Shown here: positions 1-8,820 of the stretch, piece after piece
How positions within the stretch are numbered: position 1 is the stretch's first letter
Layout of the letters: each line of letters starts with the position of its first letter
NCBI GenBank assembly: GCA_026982665.1
Contig: JALSGQ010000068.1
Coordinates: 1-51,176 of the forward strand
Direction: 5' to 3'
From: Hyphomicrobiales bacterium
GTDB taxonomy: Bacteria; Pseudomonadota; Alphaproteobacteria; Rhizobiales; Aestuariivirgaceae
Length of the DNA stretch: 51,176 nucleotides
Program-made: the position numbers and the translations under genes
Notes under the pieces: model-generated
Told to the model about the DNA's origin: nothing
Database searches by the model: none
What the model saw: only the letters and a program-made list of their open reading frames with translations

Positions 1-1
1 T

Positions 2-409
2 GGCGGCGACGATGGCGGCGACGGTGGCGGCGACGATGGCGGCGACGATGGTGGGAGCGATGACGGCGGTAGCGATGGAGATGACGATGACAATGGCGGA
101 TACGGAGGCGGCCAGGCAGGCAGCTCAGGTGGTGGCTACCGCGACAAAGATGATGATGACAATGACCACAACCGCGCTTGGCGCGCCCGCCGCAGCGGCA
201 CCATTGCTCCGCTCAGCGGCATCCTGAACCGTCTGCAGCGCCGGCATGGCGGTTCGGTGCTGGATGTGCGCCTGCGCGGCAAGGGCAGACGCGCCCGCTA
301 CGAGATACGCCTGCTGGACAAGCGCAACCGCCTGCGCGTCATCACCGTTCCGGCCCGCCGCGTGCGCGCGCAGAAACGCTACAACTTCAACGCCGGCAAG
401 TCGCGATGA
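2..409 (+). CDS. PepSY-like protein with Gly/Asp-rich linker, C-terminal part (5' end outside window)
   Basis: The frame is open from the window edge to a TGA at 407-409. About 60 residues of Gly-Gly-Asp-Asp type low complexity come first, with an Asp-Lys-Asp-Asp-Asp-Asp run, followed by about 65 basic residues of the form GSVLDVRLRGKGRRARYEIRLLD and ending in basic residues. That C-terminal pattern (a strand holding V-L-D-V-R-L, then Y-E-I-R-L-L-D) is typical of the PepSY-like proteins encoded just before PhoP/PhoQ-like pairs in Proteobacteria. It ends 21 bases before the response regulator, so co-transcription is likely. The acidic Gly/Asp stretch could bind divalent cations, which is inference. 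The N-terminus and any signal peptide lie outside the window. Confidence 0.7.
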   Translation, partial: GGDDGGDGGGDDGGDDGGSDDGGSDGDDDDNGGYGGGQAGSSGGGYRDKDDDDNDHNRAWRARRSGTIAPLSGILNRLQRRHGGSVLDVRLRGKGRRARYEIRLLDKRNRLRVITVPARRVRAQKRYNFNAGKSR

Positions 410-430
410 TGCCTGGACACGGGGGAAGGC

Positions 431-1168
431 ATGCGCATTCTCATTGTCGAGGACAACCGCACCATCGCCCACGACCTGGGCGAGCACCTGCAACACGCCG
501 GTTACGTGGTGGACTATGCCCATGACGGCGAGGAAGCCGACTTCAAGGGCTTCACGGAAGATTATGACGCCGTCATCCTTGACCTTGGTCTGCCGGCGCT
601 TGACGGGCTGTCGGTTTTGCGCAACTGGCGCGAGGCTGGCCGCACCTTTCCCGTGCTGGTGCTCACCGCCCGCGGCAGCTGGCAGGAGCGCGTTGCCGGC
701 ATCGACGCCGGTGCCGACGACTACGTCGCCAAACCGTTCGAGATGGAGGAGGTGCTGGCCCGCCTGCGCGCCATCATCCGCCGCAGCCGTGGCCTGGCGG
801 CCCCGGTGGTGCGCATTGGCCCGCTGGAACTGGACACCCGCGCCGCCCGCGTGCTGCTGCACGGCCGCCCGCTGGACCTGACGCCACTGGAATACCGCCT
901 GCTGCACTACCTGGCGCACAACCGCAACCGGCCCGTACCACGCATGGAGCTGATGGAGCACATCTACGAAGGCGATGACGAACGCAGCCCCAACGCGCTG
1001 GACGTGCTCATCGCCCGCCTGCGCCGCAAGGTCGGCCCCGACCTCATCCAGACGCGCCGCGGCCACGGCTACCTGCTCGCCACCGAAGCCGCGGAGAACA
1101 ACAACAGCCCGGATGACGACACCGCCAAGGCATCTGCCGGTGATTCGGGCCATGGAGCAGGCGAATGA
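431..1168 (+). CDS. OmpR/PhoP-family response regulator
   Basis: This 245-residue DNA-binding response regulator has an N-terminal receiver domain with the acidic pair E7-D8, phospho-acceptor D51 in VILDLGLP and a conserved Lys in AKPFE near residue 101. A C-terminal winged helix follows (about 130-225, ending RRGHGYLL). The PhoP/QseB subgroup is the closest match. A GGGGAAGG ribosome site precedes the ATG. The stop overlaps the next start as ATGA, so it is translationally coupled to the histidine kinase, which should phosphorylate it. The signal and regulon are unknown; the PepSY-like gene just upstream is a plausible accessory or target. Confidence 0.93.
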   Translation: MRILIVEDNRTIAHDLGEHLQHAGYVVDYAHDGEEADFKGFTEDYDAVILDLGLPALDGLSVLRNWREAGRTFPVLVLTARGSWQERVAGIDAGADDYVAKPFEMEEVLARLRAIIRRSRGLAAPVVRIGPLELDTRAARVLLHGRPLDLTPLEYRLLHYLAHNRNRPVPRMELMEHIYEGDDERSPNALDVLIARLRRKVGPDLIQTRRGHGYLLATEAAENNNSPDDDTAKASAGDSGHGAGE

Positions 1169-2640
1169 TACGCACCCCCACATCGTTGCGCTGGCGCCTG
1201 CTGCTGCTCTCCACGCTGGTGATGATACCGGCGCTGCTGTGGCTGGCCTGGCAGCTTTCCTGGGAGTTCGAGGACTCGGTGGAAAGCCGCGTGCACCAGG
1301 AGCTGGAAAACCACATGAAGCAGCTGCTGGCCCGCCTGCAACCCGCGCCTGATGGCACCGTTCGCATCACCGGCCCACTCAGCGACCCGCGCTTCAACAC
1401 CCCCCTCAGCGGCCTCTACTGGCAGATCAACGATGCCGAGGGAAAGGTGCTGCACCGCTCCCGCTCCCTGTGGGATGCCGAGCTGACGCTCACCCCCACC
1501 ATGCTGCGGCAGGACGGCATTCATGAATACGTCCTCACCGGCCCGCGCAACGAAACACTCTATGCCCTTGTGCGCGGCGTCTGGGTGGAGCTGCCCGCCT
1601 CTGATGGCAATGGTGCCACCAACAGCTCTGCCGCAACCGAACGCCGGACGGAACAGCCCTCATCTCCGCCCGGCAGCGATGCCAACAGCCATCGCTACAT
1701 CATCACCGTGGCGCTGAATCATGCCGAGATCTCGGCCGCCCTGCGTCAGTTCAACTGGCAGCTGACCTTCGGCCTGCTGCTGCTTGCCGCCATCCTCATT
1801 GCCACCATTCTCGCACAGGTCATCTGGGGCCTGCGCCCGCTGGATGTGCTGCGCAAGCAATTGCAACAGGTGCGGCAGGGCAGCACCCGCACCCTGCAAA
1901 ACCCCGGCGTGGCAGAGCTGGAACCACTGGTGCAGGAGCTGAACACGCTGCTGGCCACCCATGAGCAGCAGGTGGAGAATGCCCGTGCCCGCGCCGCCAA
2001 CCTTGCCCACGGCATGAAGACGCCGCTGGCTGTGCTGGCCGCCGTAGCCCGCGAGGTGCGCAAGCACGGCCTTGACACACAGGCGCACGAAATGGAGGAG
2101 CAGCTGCACCAGCTCCGTCGCCATGTCGAACACGAACTGGCCCGCAGCAAAATCCACGGTGGCATGGCCACCATCCCCCACACCCGCGCGGCCCGCGCCC
2201 TTCAGGGCATCATCCGCGCCCTGCACGCAACGGCCGAAAACCTGCACTGGCGCGTGGATGTGCCGGAAGATGCCATCGTGCCCATGGAAGAAGGAGATTT
2301 CATGGAGCTGGCCGGCAACCTGCTGGAGAATGCATCGAAATGGGCACACAGCACCGTTCGCGTGCGGCTGGACACGAACACAAGAGGCCTGCTGCACCTG
2401 CGGGTGGAAGACGACGGCCCCGGCGTTGCACCACAGCACTATGACACCATCATGCAACGCGGCACACGTCTTGACGAAAGCACCCACGGCAATGGCCTGG
2501 GCCTTGCCATCGTCCGCGATATCCTCGACTCATACGGCTACTCCCTGCGTTTCTACCGCGCCGACCTGGGCGGGCTGGGAGTGGAGGTCATGTTTCACCG
2601 TGCCGATTCTGCCAGCCTGGGCGATGCCACCCGAAACTGA
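1165..2640 (+). CDS. PhoQ-like sensor histidine kinase
   Basis: This is a 491-residue inner-membrane kinase. Transmembrane helix 1 lies at about residues 10-31 and helix 2 at about 200-222. They enclose a periplasmic sensor of about 170 residues with a Ser/Thr/Pro-rich insert near 150-170. The phospho-acceptor His is near 282 in NLAHGMKTPL, a box form typical of PhoQ-like kinases. The ATPase domain shows the N box (NLLENASKW), DDGPGV and GNGLGLAIV. The start overlaps the regulator stop by four bases. It partners the preceding regulator; the ligand cannot be read from sequence. Confidence 0.93.
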   Translation: MIRTPTSLRWRLLLLSTLVMIPALLWLAWQLSWEFEDSVESRVHQELENHMKQLLARLQPAPDGTVRITGPLSDPRFNTPLSGLYWQINDAEGKVLHRSRSLWDAELTLTPTMLRQDGIHEYVLTGPRNETLYALVRGVWVELPASDGNGATNSSAATERRTEQPSSPPGSDANSHRYIITVALNHAEISAALRQFNWQLTFGLLLLAAILIATILAQVIWGLRPLDVLRKQLQQVRQGSTRTLQNPGVAELEPLVQELNTLLATHEQQVENARARAANLAHGMKTPLAVLAAVAREVRKHGLDTQAHEMEEQLHQLRRHVEHELARSKIHGGMATIPHTRAARALQGIIRALHATAENLHWRVDVPEDAIVPMEEGDFMELAGNLLENASKWAHSTVRVRLDTNTRGLLHLRVEDDGPGVAPQHYDTIMQRGTRLDESTHGNGLGLAIVRDILDSYGYSLRFYRADLGGLGVEVMFHRADSASLGDATRN

Positions 2641-2659
2641 AGCGCGTTGTCCACCTCCT

Positions 2660-3070
2660 TCATTGCGCTGCCTGCTCCACCAGCCGCAACCGCCGCAGCA
2701 CCCGCCCCTTGCGTGCATCCAGCACCACGATCTCGCGCCCCGCCGGATGCAGCAGGCGCACGGCCAGCATGTTGCCGTCAAGCGTCATGCCCTCCACCAC
2801 CGTCCCGCGCGGCACCGGCAGGGTCATCTCCGCCGCCGCCGGAGCCGCCGGCTTGCCTGCCGCGCGCATGATGACCACCGCCAGCAGCACCGCCAACCCC
2901 ACCAGCAGAAGCACGCCAAGGCCAACCACCACCGCGGTAAGAATGCGCACCTGCCGCCGGTCTGCCTCCGTCATCACCGGTGCTTCCGCTGCCGCCGAGG
3001 CAGAGGCGGATGCAGCCGCTGCCGCATCCCCGGTTGCCTTTTGCCGCGTGCCGTGTTTGTTGTCGGCCAT
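2660..3070 (-). CDS. DUF6476-like single-pass membrane protein
   Basis: This 136-residue protein has an Ala-rich N-terminus, one transmembrane helix at about residues 45-70 (ILTAVVVGLGVLLLVGLAV) and a C-terminal domain with LPVPRGTVVEGMTLDGN and VVLDARKGRVLRRLRL. It resembles the alphaproteobacterial DUF6476 family (membrane anchor plus a short beta domain), which often sits divergent to rluD as here. Its ATG (complement of 3068-3070) shares bases with the rluD ATG at 3069. The function is unknown. The family call is from memory of the pattern. Confidence 0.72.
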   Translation of the reverse strand: MADNKHGTRQKATGDAAAAASASASAAAEAPVMTEADRRQVRILTAVVVGLGVLLLVGLAVLLAVVIMRAAGKPAAPAAAEMTLPVPRGTVVEGMTLDGNMLAVRLLHPAGREIVVLDARKGRVLRRLRLVEQAAQ

Positions 3071-4100
3071 GACGCAAACTCCCGAGCAGACCATCACCTT
3101 CACCGTGCCGCAAGATGCCGCCGGCCAGCGGCTGGACCGCCTGCTGGCCAGCCACGTGCCGGACTTCTCCCGCAGCCGCCTGCAGTCTCTCATTGCAGAG
3201 GGAAGGGTCATGGTCAACGGCGCACCAGCCACCCGCGCCAGCCACAAGGTGGCAGCAGGAGCGCGCATCGAGGTGCAGGTGCCACCGCCTCGCCCGCTGG
3301 AGATCACCCCGCAGGACATCCCGCTGAACATCGTGCACGAGGATGAGCATCTCATCGTCATCGACAAGCCGGCAGGCCTTGTGGTCCACCCTGCTCCGGG
3401 GCATGACGACGGCACGCTGGTGCATGCCCTGCTGCACCACGTGCAGCGTTCCGGCGGCAGGCTTTCCGGCATCGGCGGCGTGGAGCGCCCCGGCATCGTG
3501 CACCGGCTGGACAAGGACACCTCCGGCCTGCTGGTGATCGCCAAGACGGAAGAGGCACACAAGGGCCTGAGCGAACAGTTCGCCGCACATGGCAGGGATG
3601 GCGCACTGCATCGCACCTATTTGGCGCTCGTCTGGGGAGCACCGCGCCTGCCGCGCGGCAGCATCGATGCCCCCATCGGCCGCCACCCGCGCCAGCGCAT
3701 GCGCATGGCCGTGCGGCACGGCGATGAAACCGCGCGCGAGGCCATTACCCATTACGAAACGCTGCAAACCTTCCTTTCGCCGCAGCGCCAGGAAAAGCCG
3801 ATCGCCGCCTTGCTGCGCTGCCGGCTTGAAACAGGGCGAACCCACCAGATACGCGTGCACATGGCCCATGCCGGCCACCCGGTAATGGGCGATCCGCTAT
3901 ACGCACACGGCCATGCCGCCTCCATCCGGCGGCTCGACGAAAGGGCTCGCAACGCATTGCAACAACTGGGGCGACAGGCACTGCACGCCGCCGAGCTGGG
4001 CTTCATCCACCCGGTTACACGTCAGCGGCTGCATTTCACCAGTCCATTGCCCACAGACATGGAGCACCTGCTTGCTGCCTTGCGCGCCATGCAGGCATGA
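3069..4100 (+). CDS. rluD: 23S rRNA pseudouridine synthase, RluA/RluD family
   Basis: This 343-residue enzyme isomerises uridine to pseudouridine in large-subunit rRNA, with helix 69 the RluD target. An N-terminal S4 RNA-binding domain lies at about residues 15-75 (QRLDRLLASHVPDFSRSRLQ). The catalytic domain carries HRLDKDTSGLLVIAKT with the nucleophilic Asp, followed by R-T-H-Q-I-R-V-H-M-A. The start at 3069 was chosen because it gives a standard RluD length; the frame is open further upstream but that would run through the divergent gene. RluC and RluA paralogues are the alternatives, but length and S4 domain favour RluD. Confidence 0.9.
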   Translation: MTQTPEQTITFTVPQDAAGQRLDRLLASHVPDFSRSRLQSLIAEGRVMVNGAPATRASHKVAAGARIEVQVPPPRPLEITPQDIPLNIVHEDEHLIVIDKPAGLVVHPAPGHDDGTLVHALLHHVQRSGGRLSGIGGVERPGIVHRLDKDTSGLLVIAKTEEAHKGLSEQFAAHGRDGALHRTYLALVWGAPRLPRGSIDAPIGRHPRQRMRMAVRHGDETAREAITHYETLQTFLSPQRQEKPIAALLRCRLETGRTHQIRVHMAHAGHPVMGDPLYAHGHAASIRRLDERARNALQQLGRQALHAAELGFIHPVTRQRLHFTSPLPTDMEHLLAALRAMQA

Positions 4101-4158
4101 GCATGTGCATCATCTTGCCGGCCTTCATCACTGCACAGCACGGCTGCAGGCTGCATGG

Positions 4159-4186
4159 TTGCCGTTTCTGCCCACCCCCCTATAAT
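4159..4186 (+). promoter_or_regulatory. Candidate sigma-70-type promoter for rpoH
   Basis: TTGCCG at 4159-4164 is followed after 16 bases by a perfect TATAAT at 4181-4186. The predicted transcript start near 4192 leaves about 115 bases of leader before the chosen rpoH ATG at 4308. An exact TATAAT is notable in such GC-rich DNA. Confidence 0.6.
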
Positions 4187-4307
4187 GCCGGCAACACCTG
4201 CTGATTTGGTTCATGCCGGCAATTCGCCAACAGGCTGCAGTCCTCTGCTGCCGCTGCGACCGGAAAGCCTGCTGCCCACAATACACATGGTCGGGGATGC
4301 CCAACAC

Positions 4308-5354
4308 ATGACCAGTTCTGCCAACAACACCGGTGCCGACAGCAATTCCGCAACCACAACCGGGCAGAATGCCAGCGCTGCCGCGGCAGACGGCACCCGC
4401 ATTTCCGCCGATGATGCCCGCGAGCGGGCACAGGCGCTGGAGGAAAAGACAGCGGACAAGGTGGCCCTGCCCACCCCGCGCGTAACCGGGCAGACCCTGC
4501 CAGCCCCCACCGATGAAGGCGGCCTGGCCGCCTACCTGCAGAAGATTCGCCAGTTCCCCATCCTCTCGCCGGAAGAGGAATTCATGCTGGCCAAGCGCTG
4601 GCGCGAACATGCCGACGTGGAGGCCGCACACCGCCTCATCACCTCTCACCTCAGGCTGGTGGCCAGGATCGCCATGGGCTACCGCGGCTACGGCCTGCCC
4701 ATCTCCGAGATCATCTCGGAAGGCAACGTCGGCCTCATGCAGGCAGTAAAGCGCTTCGAGCCGGACAAGGGCTACCGGCTGGCCACCTATGCCATGTGGT
4801 GGATCAAGGCCGCCATCCAGGAATACATCCTGCGCTCCTGGTCGCTGGTGAAGATCGGCACCACCGCGGCGCAAAAGAAGCTGTTCTTCAACCTGCGCAA
4901 GCTGAAGAGCCGCATCAACGCCCTGGAATCCGGCGACATGACGCCGGAACAGGTAAAGGAGATCGCCGAGCAGCTGGGCGTGCCGGAAGAAGACGTCATC
5001 GCCATGAACCGGCGCCTGGCCGGCGATGCCTCTCTCAACGCACCGCTGCGTGCGGATGAGGACAGCGGCGAATGGCAGGACTGGCTGGTGGACGAAACCG
5101 CCAACCAGGAAGAGGATCTGGCCGAGCGCGAGGAATTCGACATGCGCATGCGCCTGCTGCGCCAGGCCATGGAACAGCTCAATGAGCGCGAGCGCCGCAT
5201 CTTCGAGGCCCGCCGCCTGCAGGAACCGCCACTGACGCTGGAGGAACTGTCGAAGGAATTCGGCGTCTCGCGCGAGCGCATCCGCCAGATCGAGATGCGC
5301 GCCTTCGAGAAGGTGCAGAAGGCCATGCGCGAAATGGTGGCCGAGCAAGCCTGA
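4308..5354 (+). CDS. rpoH: RNA polymerase heat-shock sigma factor (sigma-32)
   Basis: This is a 348-residue sigma factor. The core begins LAAYLQKIRQFPILSPEEE, followed by region 2 (YRLATYAMWWIKAAIQEYILRS), the RpoH box (QKKLFFNLRKLK, region 2.4-3 junction) that separates RpoH from housekeeping sigma, and region 4 with LEELSKEFGVSRERIRQIE. It directs heat-shock gene transcription. The start at 4308 has GGGGA ten bases upstream; an ATG at 4287 is in frame but lacks a ribosome site. The N-terminus carries about 70 extra, polar, Ala/Thr-rich residues compared with typical RpoH of about 290-300 residues. It follows rluD, a common alphaproteobacterial order. Confidence 0.93.
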   Translation: MTSSANNTGADSNSATTTGQNASAAAADGTRISADDARERAQALEEKTADKVALPTPRVTGQTLPAPTDEGGLAAYLQKIRQFPILSPEEEFMLAKRWREHADVEAAHRLITSHLRLVARIAMGYRGYGLPISEIISEGNVGLMQAVKRFEPDKGYRLATYAMWWIKAAIQEYILRSWSLVKIGTTAAQKKLFFNLRKLKSRINALESGDMTPEQVKEIAEQLGVPEEDVIAMNRRLAGDASLNAPLRADEDSGEWQDWLVDETANQEEDLAEREEFDMRMRLLRQAMEQLNERERRIFEARRLQEPPLTLEELSKEFGVSRERIRQIEMRAFEKVQKAMREMVAEQA

Positions 5355-5617
5355 CCACTATTCCACGATACGGAACGGCCAGCAAGCGCCAAGCCGCATC
5401 ACCTGTCCTCGGGCGGTTGCACAATACCCTTCGCAGCGGCAAGGCACCCTCCACCTTTACGCCTTCTTCAGGAACATCGGATAATTTTCCCGACGGGAGG
5501 GAACAGCAAGTTGTATGCAGGGGCTGCAGCCCCGCGCAGGCTGACTGTGCTTTTCCGGGGGCATGAGACATCACGGCAATGCTGGCAGCATCTGTTCGCT
5601 GCCACGAACGGGTGTGG

Positions 5618-7657
5618 ATGATCATGCAACCGGGCAACCGTTATCGACTCCTGCGCTACCTGCTGGCCGGCATTGCGCTGGCGCTGGGCATCTTTACCCT
5701 GGCCGGGGCCGATTACGCCCGCCGCGGCATAGATCATATCGTGCACCTGGTGGCCACCAGCCGGGTGGAGGACTGGTCCACCCACCTGGTGGAAAAACAC
5801 CACGACCTGGTGCGCAACATCGCGCGCAGGCCCATGTCGCGGCAAGACGTCGCCGACCTGCGTCGCGAAGCCGAGATATACGGCGTGGAGGCCTTCCGCA
5901 TCGAGCCCGCGCACGAGCCACTGGGCAAGGTGCGCATGTATGCGCGCAACACCTTCGAAGAACCGCATGACAAGATTGCCCGGCTGGCCTTCGCCCCTGC
6001 CACCGCTACTGCCAGCGCAGGCCTCGCCTTGGTGGACGGCAGCGCATCCGCAGCCCAGCAACACGAAGAGCCGGAAGGCATGGCCCGCGTGCGCCTGCCG
6101 CTGAAGGATGCCGACGGCAACATGCTCGGTTACATTACCGCCGTGGTTGACCAGAAACGGCTGCACGCCGAGCTGACCGAGGCCATGCAGCGCATTTTCG
6201 TCAGCGCCATCATTGCGCTCGTCATCATCGCCGCCATGGCGCTGCTGCTGTTCCGTCGTCTGCAGACCGACGCCCAGAACCGCATTACCTACGCCCGCGA
6301 GTTCGATGACCTCACCGGCCTGCCCAACCATGTGGCCTTCGAGCAGCTGCTGGATGAATACCTGGCACAACCGGTGGGTGATCCGCCGCGCCGTGCACTG
6401 GCCTGCATCATCTTCGGCGTCGATGACCTTGGCCGCATCACCTGTGCCGAAGGGCATGAGGCCGCAAGCCACGTGCTGCGCACGCTGGCCGGGCGCTTCT
6501 CCCGCCTTGCACACCGCCATGGTGCCACCGTCTTCCGCCTGCGCCGTGATGACTTCGCCGTGCTGCTGCCCCTGCCCTGGCCGGGGCGCGACGAGGCACA
6601 CGCCTTCATGCAGGAGCTGCTGCACGAGGCCCAGCGCCCTCTCTACTGGCACGGCAAGTCGCTCATTCTCACCCTGTCCGTGGGCATTTCCTTCCACCCG
6701 CAGGAGCAGGCCACCTCTCGCTCCGAGCTGACGCGGCAGGCCACGCTCATGCGCCAGGCCGCACGGGATGCCGGTGGCAACACCTTCCACATCTACGACT
6801 CGGCCATGGACCGCGACTACAACGAAATGGCCGAGCTGGAGCGCCTGGTGCGCCGCGCCGCGCGCAACTGCGCACGTTACTTCAGCCTGCACTATCAACC
6901 CATCGTGCGTCTTGAAGACGAACACCTGCACGGCTTCGAGGTGCTGTTGCGCATGCACGATGACGACGGCAAGCCCATCTCGCCAGCCAAATTCATCCCC
7001 ATTGCCGAGCGCCTGAACCTGATGAACGAGATCGGAGCCTTCGTGCTGGCGGAAGCCTGCTCCACCGCCGTGAAATGGCCGCAGCACCTGAAGATTTCCG
7101 TCAACCTCTCGCCCACCCAGTTCGCTTCCGGCCAGTTGATCGCCACCCTGTGGAAGGCGCTGGAAACCTCCGGGCTTGATCCGCAACGGCTGGAGCTGGA
7201 GGTTACCGAAAGCCTGATGATGCAGGACTGGGACAAGGCCCGCACGCAGCTGGAAGAGGCGCGCAAGCGCGGCGTCAGCATCGTGCTGGACGATTTCGGC
7301 ACCGGCTATTCCTCCATGAGCTACCTGTGGAAGTTCTCCTTCGACAAGCTGAAGATAGACCGCTCCTTCACCCAGGCGGTGAACAGCTGCGGCGAGGCCC
7401 GCTCCATCCTGCGTGCACTCGTCATCATGGCGCGCTCGCTGCGCATGCCGGTGGTGGTGGAAGGCGTGGAAACGCTCGAACAGGCCGTGTTCCTGCGCAA
7501 GTTCCGTTGCGATTTCGCCCAGGGCTACTATTACGGCAAGCCCATGCCGCCGCATGAGGTCGCAGCCGTCATCATGCGCGACTTCCAGCGCCGCCAGGCC
7601 ATGCAGCAGGAAGAGGCGGACAGGAGCAACACCGCCCACACCAGCGCCGCCCTGTGA
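5618..7657 (+). CDS. Membrane GGDEF/EAL protein, probable c-di-GMP phosphodiesterase
   Basis: This protein of about 680 residues has an N-terminal transmembrane helix (LLRYLLAGIALALGIFTLAG), a periplasmic sensor of about 180 residues and a second helix (IIALVIIAAMALLLF) ahead of the GGDEF domain. The GGDEF signature is replaced by RRDDF near base 6545, so cyclase activity is doubtful. The EAL domain keeps most catalytic signatures (EVLL in place of EALL, NLSPTQF, ELEVTES, DDFGTGYSS, KIDRSF, VEGVE), so hydrolysis of cyclic di-GMP is plausible. An in-frame ATG at 5579 is a possible earlier start; neither start has a clear ribosome site. It appears monocistronic. Confidence 0.88.
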   Translation: MIMQPGNRYRLLRYLLAGIALALGIFTLAGADYARRGIDHIVHLVATSRVEDWSTHLVEKHHDLVRNIARRPMSRQDVADLRREAEIYGVEAFRIEPAHEPLGKVRMYARNTFEEPHDKIARLAFAPATATASAGLALVDGSASAAQQHEEPEGMARVRLPLKDADGNMLGYITAVVDQKRLHAELTEAMQRIFVSAIIALVIIAAMALLLFRRLQTDAQNRITYAREFDDLTGLPNHVAFEQLLDEYLAQPVGDPPRRALACIIFGVDDLGRITCAEGHEAASHVLRTLAGRFSRLAHRHGATVFRLRRDDFAVLLPLPWPGRDEAHAFMQELLHEAQRPLYWHGKSLILTLSVGISFHPQEQATSRSELTRQATLMRQAARDAGGNTFHIYDSAMDRDYNEMAELERLVRRAARNCARYFSLHYQPIVRLEDEHLHGFEVLLRMHDDDGKPISPAKFIPIAERLNLMNEIGAFVLAEACSTAVKWPQHLKISVNLSPTQFASGQLIATLWKALETSGLDPQRLELEVTESLMMQDWDKARTQLEEARKRGVSIVLDDFGTGYSSMSYLWKFSFDKLKIDRSFTQAVNSCGEARSILRALVIMARSLRMPVVVEGVETLEQAVFLRKFRCDFAQGYYYGKPMPPHEVAAVIMRDFQRRQAMQQEEADRSNTAHTSAAL

Positions 7658-7687
7658 TTTTCCGGCACCCCCTCGAGCAAGCAGCAA

Positions 7688-7719
7688 GCCCGCCTGCCCC
7701 GGATGAAGGGCAGGCGGGC
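7688..7719. terminator. Stem-loop between convergent genes
   Basis: A perfect 12-base-pair stem (GCCCGCCTGCCC at 7688-7699, GGGCAGGCGGGC at 7708-7719) with an 8-base loop lies between the convergent GGDEF/EAL and transglycosylase genes. There is no T-run on either side, so it may be a bidirectional terminator helped by other factors, or an mRNA end stabiliser. Confidence 0.6.
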
Positions 7720-7796
7720 GCTCAATCTCCGCTCATCAGCGGTGTCAATCGTGGCCGCTGGTGGCAGCCGGTGCCAACCGCGTTGTCAAGGGCATG

Positions 7797-8627
7797 TCAG
7801 CGGCACTGGCGCAGCATGTTGGCCATGCGCGCGATGGTCTTCTGATAGACGGTGGCGCGGTTCCAGTCCTGCAGCACGCGGTAGTTCGGCTCTCCCGGGT
7901 TCCAACCCGCCCCCGGCTTCCAGCCATGCGCCCGCAGGAAGTTGGCCGTGGAGGCCAGCAGGTCCGGCACCGAGCGGATCAGGTCGCGCCGTCCATCACC
8001 ATCGTAGTCCACCGCATATTGCAGGTATTTCGATGCCAGGAACTGCGTCTGGCCAATCTCGCCGGCCCATGCTCCCTGCATCTGCCGCGGCGTCATGTCG
8101 CCGCGCGCCACGATGCGCACCGCCGCCTTCAGCTCGCGCCGGAAGAAGTCCGCCCGGCGGCAGTCATAGGCCAATGTTGCCAGCGATTGCAGGATGGGAA
8201 ACTGCCTGCCCTTGTAGCCGCCGTAATGCGTCTCCAGCCCCCAGATGGCGGTGATGATCTCGCGCGGCACGCCGAAGCGCCGCTCGATGCTGGAGAACAC
8301 CCGGTCATATTGCTTCATCTTGCGGCAGCCCTTGCGGATGAGCGCATTGTTCACCCGCAGCTTCCAGAAGCGGTCGAACGACAGCTTGAAGGATTTCTGG
8401 TTGCGATCAAGCCGGATGACCCGCGCATCGTAGCGCACGCCAGCCAGCGCCCGGTCCACCACGCGCCGCGGCAGCCCTTCCGCCACCATCTGCTGCTTGA
8501 ACGCCGCCAGCCAGCGGTCGAACCCCGCACCGGTATTGCCGCAGGACGCCGCCGTTTGCGCCTGCGCACCCGCCACCCCGGCCATGATGCCCAGCAGCAT
8601 GCTGCCGCCAACGATGATTGCTCGCAT
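7797..8627 (-). CDS. Lytic murein transglycosylase, MltB family
   Basis: This 276-residue periplasmic enzyme is expected to cleave the MurNAc-GlcNAc glycosidic bond of peptidoglycan. The signal peptide is at residues 1-23 (MRAIIVGGSMLLGIMAGVAG). The catalytic Glu lies in WGLETHYGG, followed by AGEIGQTQF and the VDYDGDGRRDL segment usual for MltB-like enzymes. There is no lipobox, so it is probably soluble. The ATG at 8625-8627 has AGGGAGA just upstream. It is shorter than MltB of E. coli and lacks a C-terminal peptidoglycan-binding domain. Confidence 0.9.
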   Translation of the reverse strand: MRAIIVGGSMLLGIMAGVAGAQAQTAASCGNTGAGFDRWLAAFKQQMVAEGLPRRVVDRALAGVRYDARVIRLDRNQKSFKLSFDRFWKLRVNNALIRKGCRKMKQYDRVFSSIERRFGVPREIITAIWGLETHYGGYKGRQFPILQSLATLAYDCRRADFFRRELKAAVRIVARGDMTPRQMQGAWAGEIGQTQFLASKYLQYAVDYDGDGRRDLIRSVPDLLASTANFLRAHGWKPGAGWNPGEPNYRVLQDWNRATVYQKTIARMANMLRQCR

Positions 8628-8820
8628 GTTCGTCTCCCTTTCCGTCCATGAACGGCCAGCCCCCGCAACGCATGCGCGCCCCGGACGACATGATTCGCAC
8701 ACTCTGGAAGGTAAGGGATATTGCGGCGATTTCGGGGAAACAATCACTGGCGGCACACGCCTTGCCGATGAACGCCCCGTTCCGGGCATGGCCCGATCAG
8801 GCGGCATGAGATGCCAGGCG

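Noticed and set aside
5520-5533. GGGGCTGCAGCCCC as a terminator after rpoH
   Set aside because: Loopless palindrome without T-run; folding would shorten the stem greatly.
5468-7687. Long open frame of about 740 codons on the minus strand opposite the GGDEF/EAL gene
   Set aside because: It mirrors the codon bias of the real gene, is rich in His, Gln and Val, and shows no family motif.
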